From Bacteroidota bacterium (lineage in GTDB: Bacteria > Bacteroidota > Bacteroidia > UKL13-3), in NCBI GenBank assembly GCA_027491085.1, contig JAIXWW010000009.1, forward strand, positions 186,001-250,000: DNA of 64,000 nucleotides. The letters run 5' to 3'. The position numbers were made by a program, and so were the translations under genes. Under the pieces are notes generated by a model, which saw nothing but the letters and a program-made list of their open reading frames with translations, was not told the origin of the DNA and did no database searches. Below, in pieces: positions 34,866 to 42,481 of the stretch (its first letter is position 1; each line of letters opens with the position of its first letter).

Positions 34866-37001
34866 TTATTTGTTTAAAACAATGTATTGGTTGTAGTTAT
34901 TTTTTAATTTATCAATCATATCATTCCATTGTTTAAAGTTACTTTTACTAATTTTTCCTTTCTTTAAAGCAATAGATTTTGTATATCTAATGGCATTGCT
35001 AGTTTGCTCATACTTTAAAATCAAACTAAACTCTGCATTATCAATAATTAAATCTTGTGGGGTTGTCACCACTTTATAACCTTTTGGAATAACATAAGTT
35101 ATATCGTAAACATAATTTATTTTATGATTAAATTGCATATCAAAAAAACGACCTGTATCGGCTTTATTACCAGAAAACTCTCTGTTAAAATCAGGCTTTA
35201 ACATTAAAGTATTTCCTACGGTAAATAAATGGTTATTTACCATTAAATCGTAATTCAAATTTATATCAATATTTCTATTACTTAAGTCGGTTGAATTAAT
35301 ATTACTTGCATCAATATCAATATCATCAGGGTCAACTATATTATTCAAAACTATATTTTTTTTATTTAAAGGGGCATAATGAAAAGCCCTTAAAATATTT
35401 GTTTTGTTTTCTCCTTTAATGGTCTCATACATTTTACCTTCTAAAGTGTTTTCATTTAACAAAAAAGTGGCTTTTCTTAAATGTAAGTTTCTATCAACAG
35501 GCAAATCAGGAATTGTGTCAATAAAGTAGCTAGGTCCATTTTGAACCAATACTTGTCTACCTTGAATTCTATCAGCATAATCATCAATTCCAATAAAGCT
35601 CTCTGTTGCGTCTAAGTAGTATTTCTTACCATTTAATACAAGGGTACAAATCATATGATTGTCAACAATTATGCTTGGGATAGAATAATCATAATTCAAA
35701 TGTTTTGTTCCAACCCAAGTTAATCGAGCATCGTAACCTAGAGCACAAAGCATATTTTTTAACAGGTTAGCCATACCTTTACAATCGCCAAATCTATTAT
35801 TGAAAACATTTTGACAAGCATCAGGTTTAAACCCTGCAATACCATCTTCAAAAGCTACGTATCTTATATTATCCTGCACCCAATAAAAAACAGATTCAAT
35901 TTTTTCCAAATCGGTTTTTTTTCCTTCGGTAATGGCTTTTAACTTTTCCATAAAAGGCGTGCTGTCGTTTTCAACTGTGCTTACTATTTGTGCATAATGA
36001 GCGTATAAATCGTTGGTATTTGCAATTAACGGAATCGGTTTTTTATCTTCTTTTTTCACTGAAGTTTTCGCCTTCACTTTTGATTTTTCCTCCACTTTAG
36101 TGTCTGTTTTTTTCTCTTTAGGAACAGCTTTACTATATGCTTTAGCTAAATCGTAGTTAATTGATTTAACCAATACTACTATATGTGGTAAATTGTGGGA
36201 ATTACCGGGCATATTACTTTCTTTATTTACTGCTTTTGTGTCTTTTAATATATAAGTTATATAACTAACTTTTTCATTACTTTTTTCTTTTTTAAGAAGG
36301 CTTTTAACTTCCTCATCTTTTATCAAGTATTTTTTATCTGATTTTTCAATATTAAATCCTGCAAAATTCTTTTCTATAATTTCAACGGTTAAATAACTTG
36401 GAATAGCCAATGTAATAACCTTTTCTTTTTGAGGAAAACCTTCTAAAAAATATACACTGGTTAAATATTTGGCATCTTTAAAATACCTTGAGTAGTTTAT
36501 GCGCAGGTTTGTTCCTAATACTGGTAAATCTAATGCTATTTGCGCTTGCTTTGCATCTGAGTAAAATATACCCCCACTTTGAAAATTGGTACTTATGTAA
36601 TCTTGTTTGTTAAAAGTAGATGAAGGTTTTGTTCCTAATTTAACATTAAAACCATCAAAGCTAGTTTGATCATTATAAAACTCCAGTTTTTTAAATTTTA
36701 CAAAATCTTTTGTGGCTATGTATTTTTCAAACACTTCCTCTTTAACACCAATTGGATTTCCTTTTTTTAAATTATCGGCATAATAATCAAAATTGTACAT
36801 GCTAACAATGTATTCTGCAATATATTCAGGGTTATCAGTATATTTTTTCTTTAGCTTAATCCCTTCCATTACATCTTTTTCTGTAACAAAACCATAATTA
36901 CTTTCAATTAATGGACTTTTGCCATGTGGTGGAATATATTTTGATTTACATGAAAAAAACAATGTTACAATTAGTGAAATAGACAGTAATTTTATTCTCA
37001 T
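34866..37001 (-). CDS. DUF3857/transglutaminase-like lipoprotein
   Basis: 711 residues with a lipoprotein signal (lipobox 'LFFSC', Cys about 18). DUF3857 occupies the N-terminal half; a Lys/Glu-rich linker (about 297-325) follows; then a transglutaminase-like domain with a complete triad: Cys407 in 'FGDCKGMANLL', His in 'VDNHMICTLV' and Asp in 'YYLDATES'. Family members are papain-like acyltransferases or proteases, exported in Bacteroidota, with unknown substrates. It heads a three-gene minus-strand unit with a catalytically dead relative and a barrel protein. Confidence 0.85.
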   Translation of the reverse strand: MRIKLLSISLIVTLFFSCKSKYIPPHGKSPLIESNYGFVTEKDVMEGIKLKKKYTDNPEYIAEYIVSMYNFDYYADNLKKGNPIGVKEEVFEKYIATKDFVKFKKLEFYNDQTSFDGFNVKLGTKPSSTFNKQDYISTNFQSGGIFYSDAKQAQIALDLPVLGTNLRINYSRYFKDAKYLTSVYFLEGFPQKEKVITLAIPSYLTVEIIEKNFAGFNIEKSDKKYLIKDEEVKSLLKKEKSNEKVSYITYILKDTKAVNKESNMPGNSHNLPHIVVLVKSINYDLAKAYSKAVPKEKKTDTKVEEKSKVKAKTSVKKEDKKPIPLIANTNDLYAHYAQIVSTVENDSTPFMEKLKAITEGKKTDLEKIESVFYWVQDNIRYVAFEDGIAGFKPDACQNVFNNRFGDCKGMANLLKNMLCALGYDARLTWVGTKHLNYDYSIPSIIVDNHMICTLVLNGKKYYLDATESFIGIDDYADRIQGRQVLVQNGPSYFIDTIPDLPVDRNLHLRKATFLLNENTLEGKMYETIKGENKTNILRAFHYAPLNKKNIVLNNIVDPDDIDIDASNINSTDLSNRNIDINLNYDLMVNNHLFTVGNTLMLKPDFNREFSGNKADTGRFFDMQFNHKINYVYDITYVIPKGYKVVTTPQDLIIDNAEFSLILKYEQTSNAIRYTKSIALKKGKISKSNFKQWNDMIDKLKNNYNQYIVLNK

Positions 37002-37290
37002 TTTTAGTACAATTTCTTCAAATAAATAAAAAAAAATTCATTCTCAAAACTTTAGAATAAGTATTTTTAGAATTGAAGCAGGTTTTTTCTAAAAAAACAA
37101 GTCATAGAATCAAATAGGCTTTATATAATAGGCAACTACCTATACTTTTTTGGCGTTTTGATTTACTCACTAAATTCTTTCCTCATTCAAAATCCAAAAT
37201 TCAAAATCTTTAAAAATCGGCAGTTATGTCAGTATTTTAACTTGGTTGTTAATTTGTATATTGCCAACTATATTTTTTAAACAAATAACA

Positions 37291-37881
37291 ATGAAAAAAG
37301 GAACGATTATTTTATTAGCAGTGCTTGGCGGAATTGTTTTATTATTAATGAACGGATGTTCAAGTTATAATAATATGGTTTCGAAACAAACAGCAACCGA
37401 AGGTGCTTGGGCCAAGGTTCAAAGTGCTTACCAACGCAGGTTAGATTTAATTCCAAATTTGGTAGCTACTGTTAAAGGTGCAGCAAATTTTGAACAAAAA
37501 ACCTTAACCGATGTAATTGAGGCAAGAGCAAAAGCTAGCTCTATTCAGGTAGATCCTAACAAATTAACACCTGAAAATATTAAGAAATTTCAAGGTGCAC
37601 AAGGTGAGTTAAGTCAAGCTTTAGGCCGCTTAATGGTAGTATCGGAGCAATATCCTCAGTTAAGAGCTACTCAAAACTTTAGCGAGTTACAAAGCCAAAT
37701 AGAAGGAACAGAAAACCGCATTAAAGTAGAAAGAGACAACTTTAACGATGCTGTTACTGACTACAATACTTATATCAAAAAATTCCCACAAGTAATTTTT
37801 AGTGGTATGTTTGGTTTTGATAAAAAAGGATTTTTTGAAGCTGACGCTGCTGCCCAAAAAGCTCCAGAAGTTAAGTTTTAA
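37291..37881 (+). CDS. lemA: LemA family protein
   Basis: 196 residues from ATG 37291; the longer in-frame start at 37246 adds an unlikely N-terminus. One N-terminal membrane helix (about 5-22), with a lipobox-like 'MNGC', then the LemA coiled-coil domain: 'AWAKVQSAYQRRLDLIPNLV', 'VKGAANFEQKTLTDVIEARA', 'RVERDNFNDAVTDYNTYIKKFP'-type (seen as 'KVERDNFNDAVTDYN'). The usual C-terminal 'P..lFAsl.GF..k.fFe' is seen as 'FPQVIFSGMFGFDKKGFFEA'. Function is unknown; frequently next to TPM-domain genes, as here. Confidence 0.95.
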   Translation: MKKGTIILLAVLGGIVLLLMNGCSSYNNMVSKQTATEGAWAKVQSAYQRRLDLIPNLVATVKGAANFEQKTLTDVIEARAKASSIQVDPNKLTPENIKKFQGAQGELSQALGRLMVVSEQYPQLRATQNFSELQSQIEGTENRIKVERDNFNDAVTDYNTYIKKFPQVIFSGMFGFDKKGFFEADAAAQKAPEVKF

Positions 37882-37894
37882 AATAAATTATATG

Positions 37895-37963
37895 CGTCAT
37901 TGCGAACAAAGTGAAGCAATCTCAAACAATAAGAAAGAGATTGCTTCGTGCCTCGCAATGACG
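37895..37963. repeat. REP-like palindromic repeat between lemA and TPM gene
   Basis: Outer arms CGTCATTGCG (37895-37904) / CGCAATGACG (37954-37963); inner arms GAAGCAATCTC (37913-37923) / GAGATTGCTTC (37937-37947), all perfect. The sequence type (cgtcattgcgaa...gcaatctc) is a widely dispersed intergenic repeat in many genomes. Locally GC-richer than its surroundings. Confidence 0.8.
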
Positions 37964-37991
37964 TTTTTAAAAATAGGTTTATACAACAAAC

Positions 37992-38438
37992 ATGTCAGAA
38001 CAATTTTTTAGTAATCGCCAACAAGAAAGCATAGTTAGAGCCATTAAAAATGCTGAACTAAATACTTCGGGCGAAATTCGTGTACATATAGAACCTCATT
38101 GCAAACAAGAGGTAATGGAGCGCGCCAAACAAGTATTTGAAGAGCTTAATATGCACCAAACGGAACTAAAAAATGGTGTTTTGTTTTACCTTGCCTATTT
38201 AGATAAAAAATTTGCCATACTTGGCGACAGTGGCATTCACCTAAAAGTAACTGATGCTTTTTGGAATGAAGAAAAAGAATTAATGAAAACTCATTTTGCC
38301 AAAGGGCAATTTACCGAAGGCCTTTGCCTAGCAATTGAAAAAGCAGGGCAAAGACTAAAAGAACATTTTCCTTACCAAAAAAATGATGTAAATGAATTAA
38401 GCAACGATATTTCGTTTGGAGGTAACCATGAAGCTTAA
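37992..38438 (+). CDS. TPM-domain protein (cytoplasmic type)
   Basis: 148 residues without a signal peptide. The TPM fold (TLP18.3/Psb32/MOLO-1) is shown by 'NTSGEIRVHIEPHC', 'GVLFYLAYLDKKFAILGDSG' and 'HFAKGQFTEGLCLAIEKAGQ'. Lacks the glycine-rich tail of the next gene. Its last 11 nt overlap the following start, and the sequence there (GGAGGTAACC before ATG) looks like a ribosome-binding site inside the coding region. Paired LemA/TPM/TPM genes are a recurrent arrangement; biochemical role not established. Confidence 0.88.
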   Translation: MSEQFFSNRQQESIVRAIKNAELNTSGEIRVHIEPHCKQEVMERAKQVFEELNMHQTELKNGVLFYLAYLDKKFAILGDSGIHLKVTDAFWNEEKELMKTHFAKGQFTEGLCLAIEKAGQRLKEHFPYQKNDVNELSNDISFGGNHEA

Positions 38439-39183
38439 ATTAGCCCTGGTTTTTAGTTTATGTTTGCTGTTTACACAGTTATTTGCCAAAGAAACTCCTC
38501 CATTACCCAACCCTCCTACTTTTGTAAACGATTATGCAGGTGCTTTGCAAGCCGATGAAAAAGCTGCATTGGAACAAAAATTATATACTTATTTCAAGCA
38601 AACATCTACCCAAATAGTTATTGTAATTGAACAATCGCTGGAAGGTGATGATGCTTTTGGATACTCGCAAAAACTAGCACAAAGCTGGGGAATAGGCGAA
38701 AAAGACAAAAAAAATGGTTTGCTTATTTATGTAGCTTTAGCTGAACGCAAAATGCGTATTCAGGTTGGTTACGGATTGGAAGGAGCCATGACTGATGCCA
38801 TTTCCAAACGTGTTATTGATGGCATTTTAAAACCTAATTTTAAGCAACAAGCTTATTATAATGGCTTTAACGAAGCCACTGATGCTATTATTAAAACCTT
38901 AGCTGGCGAAGGTTTTACCAACGATAGAAAAGCCAATAAAGAAAAAATGCCTTGGGGCTTAATTATTATTATTGCCATTGTATTGATTGCAGTATTTTTA
39001 AGAGGAGGCAAAGGTGGACGCAGAGGCGGTGGTGGTGGCGGAATAGCCGAAGCATTACTTTGGGGAACATTAGCCAATGGCGGATTTTCTGGCCGTGGTG
39101 GTTCTGGAGGCGGAGGTGATAGTGGTTTTGGTGGATTTGGTGGCGGAAGCTTTGGTGGTGGCGGTGCCGGTGGCGATTGGTAA
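38428..39183 (+). CDS. TPM-domain membrane protein with glycine-rich C-terminus
   Basis: 251 residues from ATG 38428, preceded by a strong GGAGG at the right distance, unusual in this genome. Signal peptide about 1-19 ('LFTQLFAK'). TPM domain about 20-150 ('FVNDYAGALQADEKAALEQK', 'GLLIYVALAERKMRIQVGYG', 'LKPNFKQQAYYNGFNEA'). One membrane helix (about 170-187), then a tail of Gly, Arg and Ser (about 190-251) ending 'GGGGAGGDW'. Typical of YgcG/TPM phosphatase-like membrane proteins. Overlaps the previous gene by 11 nt. Confidence 0.9.
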   Translation: MKLKLALVFSLCLLFTQLFAKETPPLPNPPTFVNDYAGALQADEKAALEQKLYTYFKQTSTQIVIVIEQSLEGDDAFGYSQKLAQSWGIGEKDKKNGLLIYVALAERKMRIQVGYGLEGAMTDAISKRVIDGILKPNFKQQAYYNGFNEATDAIIKTLAGEGFTNDRKANKEKMPWGLIIIIAIVLIAVFLRGGKGGRRGGGGGGIAEALLWGTLANGGFSGRGGSGGGGDSGFGGFGGGSFGGGGAGGDW

Positions 39184-39198
39184 ATAAACCATTTAGTG

Positions 39199-39651
39199 AT
39201 GAAGATTACTAAACCTATTTGGCTAAAAAACTTTTTTATTCGATTTAACAACATTTATAAGTCGAATAAATTTATTAGAAATGCGGGTATTATTTGGACA
39301 GCAGTTGTTTTATTCTTATTCATTCCAGAAGAACTTATTAATTTGTATGTAAGTGAAAATGGCACCATAGTAAATGCTACAATTACTGAAATGCCAGATA
39401 ATTGCGGTAGCAGAAGAATGTATGCCAATTTTGAATTAAATAATAAGGTAATCAATAAAAGAGTCGGAAAATTATTTTGTAACGATTATAAACTTGGCGA
39501 TTCTGTGCCGATGTATTTTCATCCTTCATTTCCAAATAATTCCTTACTTGAAACAGAAAGAGGTTTTAATATAAAAATAGAATTGTTTGCGTGTTTTGTA
39601 CTGCTGCTATTTGGAATGTTGATGATAAAATACGCTTACAAAAGTTCATGA
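39199..39651 (+). CDS. Membrane protein, DUF3592-like
   Basis: 150 residues from ATG 39199 (a GTG one codon upstream is possible). Two membrane helices, at about 27-45 and 128-144, flank an extracytoplasmic beta domain ('GTIVNATITEMPDNCGSRRM', 'LFCNDYKLGDSVPMYFHPSF') with two cysteines. The order and the 'l.G..v.v.y.P..p' motif suggest DUF3592. The protein at 18081 shows a similar core, so the two may be distant paralogs. Function unknown. Confidence 0.6.
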   Translation: MKITKPIWLKNFFIRFNNIYKSNKFIRNAGIIWTAVVLFLFIPEELINLYVSENGTIVNATITEMPDNCGSRRMYANFELNNKVINKRVGKLFCNDYKLGDSVPMYFHPSFPNNSLLETERGFNIKIELFACFVLLLFGMLMIKYAYKSS

Positions 39652-40119
39652 TAAATATATGATTTGGTAAGTCTTTTTACTCGTTTTGATATTCGTTTCA
39701 ACTTCGCTCAACGACCGCGGACATTGAGCGAATTCAAAAAGCTTTCGGACGAAATGTTCAAAAAGAGCATATTAATTTCTCTATTTCTTTACCTTTGACA
39801 TGATTATATAACAAACTATTTTTCATTAAAGTATAGAAACAAATAAAACATAGCTATTGTTAAAGAAAGCTAAATTACATTTCAATTATTCCATTAAAGA
39901 TGTGCGTGGGGTCGGCAAAAAAGCCGGCCAGCTCAAGCCCGTGGGTGGAAGCATTTTTTTGCCTTGATTTTTTGTTTCTTTTTCATCTAAGGAAAAAGAA
40001 AGCAGAAAAAAAGAGATAACTTACCCATCAGCTAACATGGTTGCCATTTGAATGTCATCGCTCGAGCGCTTTAACTAAATGACCCAACTTCATTTTATAA
40101 TAAATTTTTAAATTAACCA
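39652..40119. repeat. Repeat-rich intergenic region with three hairpins
   Basis: 468 nt without a gene. Hairpin 1: TTCGCTCAA (39703-39711) / TTGAGCGAA (39724-39732). Hairpin 2: GGTCGGC-AAAAAA-GCCGGCC (39910-39929, one G-T pair), in a locally GC-rich patch. Hairpin 3: TTTCTTTTTC (39975-39984) / GAAAAAGAAA (39992-40001). The mix looks like fragments of dispersed repeats accumulated in one gap. Confidence 0.65.
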
Positions 40120-40881
40120 ATGATAAATTACGAAAACGCTTTAGCTGAAATTCAAACCATTTTTGGGCAACATAGTTTAAATGAAAAACCATCAGGCATT
40201 GCTAATTTGCAAAACTATATTGGTACACAATATCATTTTTATGCCTTAAAAAATCCAACTGTTCAAGCCATTTTTAAAAAAGGATTTACCTTTAGCAATG
40301 AAACAATGGCGGCTCAAATGGAACTTTACACGCTGCTTTGGAACCAAAGTAACTGTTACGAAATAATGTACCTTAGTTTAATGTACTTAACCGTTTTTAG
40401 TAAAAAGAATAAAGGTCTGATAGCACATGAAACCGCTAAAAACTTTTTGCCAAAAATAGATAATTGGGCACATAGTGATTTCCTTTCGAGCATCATTGGT
40501 CGAAACATGGTATTTGATGAAACTACTATTTATAACGACCTGAAAATACTGAATAAAAGCACAAACCTTTGGGAAAGACGCACATCGTTAGTGCCTCTTG
40601 TTTACCATTTAAAAAACAAAAAATATACCTTGAATGAAACCGATTTCATTCAATTAATTAACCCGCTTATAAACGATAAAGAATATTTTGTGCAAAAAGC
40701 AATTGGTTGGTTATTGCGCGAATTTGGCTTGCGTTTTCCAAACGAATTATTGCAATTTTTATATAAAAATGCTCCTCAAATAAGCAGTGTTGCATTTGCC
40801 TCAGCTACCGAAAAAATTAGCATTCACGACAAAGAACAATTGAAAAAAATAAGAGCCGATTTTAAGAAACTCAAAATTTAA
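40120..40881 (+). CDS. AlkD-like DNA alkylation repair protein (HEAT-repeat glycosylase family)
   Basis: 253 residues, all-helical. It fits the AlkC/AlkD superfamily of ALK (HEAT-like) repeats: 'KIDNWAHSDFLSS' corresponds to the conserved W/D segment near the active site and 'VQKAIGWLLREFGLRFP' to the signature helix ('VqKAIGWaLRey'). Family members remove N3- and N7-alkylated purines without base flipping. Whether this one is catalytic is unclear: the active-site Asp equivalent may be Asp119-type in 'WAHSDFL', which differs from the usual 'W...D' spacing. Next to an exonuclease gene (51 nt). Confidence 0.8.
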   Translation: MINYENALAEIQTIFGQHSLNEKPSGIANLQNYIGTQYHFYALKNPTVQAIFKKGFTFSNETMAAQMELYTLLWNQSNCYEIMYLSLMYLTVFSKKNKGLIAHETAKNFLPKIDNWAHSDFLSSIIGRNMVFDETTIYNDLKILNKSTNLWERRTSLVPLVYHLKNKKYTLNETDFIQLINPLINDKEYFVQKAIGWLLREFGLRFPNELLQFLYKNAPQISSVAFASATEKISIHDKEQLKKIRADFKKLKI

Positions 40882-40932
40882 CTGATTTTATTGCAGGGTT
40901 TTTATATTTTCGTTTTACTTAAAATAATTACC

Positions 40933-41649
40933 ATGCTTGAACAAACCGATTTAACCAAAATACTTGTTTTAGATATTGAAACTGTTCCGCAATTTGCAGC
41001 CTATGACCAATTACCTGAACGTTGGAAAGACCTTTGGGAAAAGAAAGCTGCAACCATAAAAAAAGACAGTTTACAAACTACCGAAGAACTTTATCCTCGC
41101 TCAGGTATTTATGCTGAGTTTGGTAAAATTGTATGCATATCGGTAGGTTATTTTGTAAAGGGCAACAGTTACCAATTTAGGGTTAAATCATTTTATGGCC
41201 ATAATGAAAGTGAATTACTCACCAATTTTTGCCAAATGCTAACGCGCCATTTTAACGAACCCGACCATTTATTGTGCGCTCATAATGGCAAAGAGTTTGA
41301 TTTTCCTTATATTTCGAGAAGGTGTGTGGTAAATAAAATTAAATTGCCTGAAAGCATCAAAACCGAAGGCAAAAAACCATGGGAGGTAAAACATTTAGAC
41401 ACCATGGAACTATGGAAATTTGGTGATTATAAAAGCTATACTTCGCTTGATTTATTGGCCGCATTATTTAACATAGAAACACCAAAAGACGATATAGATG
41501 GAAGCCAAGTTTGGAAAGTTTATTGGCAAGAGAACAACTTAGAAAGAATTAAAAACTATTGCCAAAAAGACGTGGTTACAGTAGCCCAAATATTACTAAG
41601 TTTTAGAGGAGAAAATCTTTTAAGCGAAGCTGATATTATTACTTTATAA
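40933..41649 (+). CDS. DEDD-type 3'-5' exonuclease (PolB-like)
   Basis: 238 residues from ATG 40933 ('MLEQTDLTKILVLDIETVP'); the longer frame from 40891 is rejected. RNase H-fold exonuclease motifs: Exo I 'VLDIETVP' (D-x-E), Exo II 'CAHNGKEFDFPYISRRC' and Exo III 'YCQKDVVTVAQIL' (YxxxD). The gene matches the predicted PolB-associated 3'-5' exonuclease family of bacteria. It likely degrades single-stranded DNA or RNA ends; the partner polymerase is not encoded here. Confidence 0.88.
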   Translation: MLEQTDLTKILVLDIETVPQFAAYDQLPERWKDLWEKKAATIKKDSLQTTEELYPRSGIYAEFGKIVCISVGYFVKGNSYQFRVKSFYGHNESELLTNFCQMLTRHFNEPDHLLCAHNGKEFDFPYISRRCVVNKIKLPESIKTEGKKPWEVKHLDTMELWKFGDYKSYTSLDLLAALFNIETPKDDIDGSQVWKVYWQENNLERIKNYCQKDVVTVAQILLSFRGENLLSEADIITL

Positions 41650-41690
41650 TACCAATATCATTTTACAATCATAATTTACTTTACTCAAAA

Positions 41691-42380
41691 ATGGTTACTA
41701 TAAGTCAATTCGAATTTAGATTATTAATAGCTCTAGTTTTAGGCACTACCATTGGTTTTGAGCGTCAGTGGCGACATAAAATGGCAGGAGTAAAAACCAA
41801 TGCTTTGGTATCACTAGGTTCGGCTTTGTTTATACTTTTAGCTGCTAAAATTACTGGAGATAATTCTAGTTCAGCACGTATTGCTGCACAAATTGTTACT
41901 GGAATTGGTTTTTTAGGTGCTGGAGCCATTATGAAGGAAGGTTTTAACGTTTCTGGATTAAACACTGCTGCTACTATTTGGTGTAGCGGTGCAGTGGGTT
42001 GTTTGGCAGGTTTAGGCTTTTGGTACGAGGCCAGTATTGGAACTTTTTTTGTTATCATTTCACATTTGGTACTACGCCCAGTTGAGAACCGAATTGAAAA
42101 ACGCACCAATAGCAAAAATGGAAATAGCCTATATAGGCTAACTATCAAGTGCAGCTTATTAGTTAAGGATGATGTACGAGAAAGTATTTTTAAATCAATT
42201 GCAGTGCATCATAACTTAAAAGTGAGCACTTATAATGTGGAGTTTGTAACCGAACAAAATGTAAACATCGAAATTATGCTCAAAGTAATTGATAAACCCG
42301 ATGAAGACATTTTGCTTATTAACAATACCATCAATCAATTGAAAGATATTCAATTAATCAAATGGGAAAACGTTGATTAA
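41691..42380 (+). CDS. MgtC/SapB family membrane protein
   Basis: 229 residues. Four to five N-terminal helices with the family signatures 'LGTTIGFERQWRHKMAGVKT', 'GFLGAGAIMKEG' and 'VSGLNTAATIWCSGAVGCLA'; the C-terminal ~80 residues are a soluble ACT-like domain ('YRLTIKCSLLVKDDVRESIF'). MgtC-like proteins influence Mg2+ homeostasis and membrane potential or ATP synthase activity in some bacteria. Function in Bacteroidota is not established. Confidence 0.92.
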   Translation: MVTISQFEFRLLIALVLGTTIGFERQWRHKMAGVKTNALVSLGSALFILLAAKITGDNSSSARIAAQIVTGIGFLGAGAIMKEGFNVSGLNTAATIWCSGAVGCLAGLGFWYEASIGTFFVIISHLVLRPVENRIEKRTNSKNGNSLYRLTIKCSLLVKDDVRESIFKSIAVHHNLKVSTYNVEFVTEQNVNIEIMLKVIDKPDEDILLINNTINQLKDIQLIKWENVD

Positions 42381-42481
42381 TATTTCTTAGAATGTATAAA
42401 TCACCAGTATAAAGTTATGTAAGTCAAGAAGTTCATACGGCCATAATTTTGGGACATTTTATTCTGCTTCCTGATGTTGTT

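Noticed and set aside
37802..38011. 69-residue plus-strand frame with 'MRHCEQSEAISN' and 'KEIASCLAMTF'
   Set aside because: This is translation of the REP-like palindrome at 37895-37963, a familiar false gene.
38856..39254. 132-residue proline-rich minus-strand frame
   Set aside because: It is the complement of the glycine-rich tail of the TPM protein; glycine codons GGN read as CCN (proline) on the other strand.
39652..40119. tRNA or structured RNA gene in the large gap
   Set aside because: No GTTCGA-type T-loop or cloverleaf spacing is found; hairpins look like repeat fragments.
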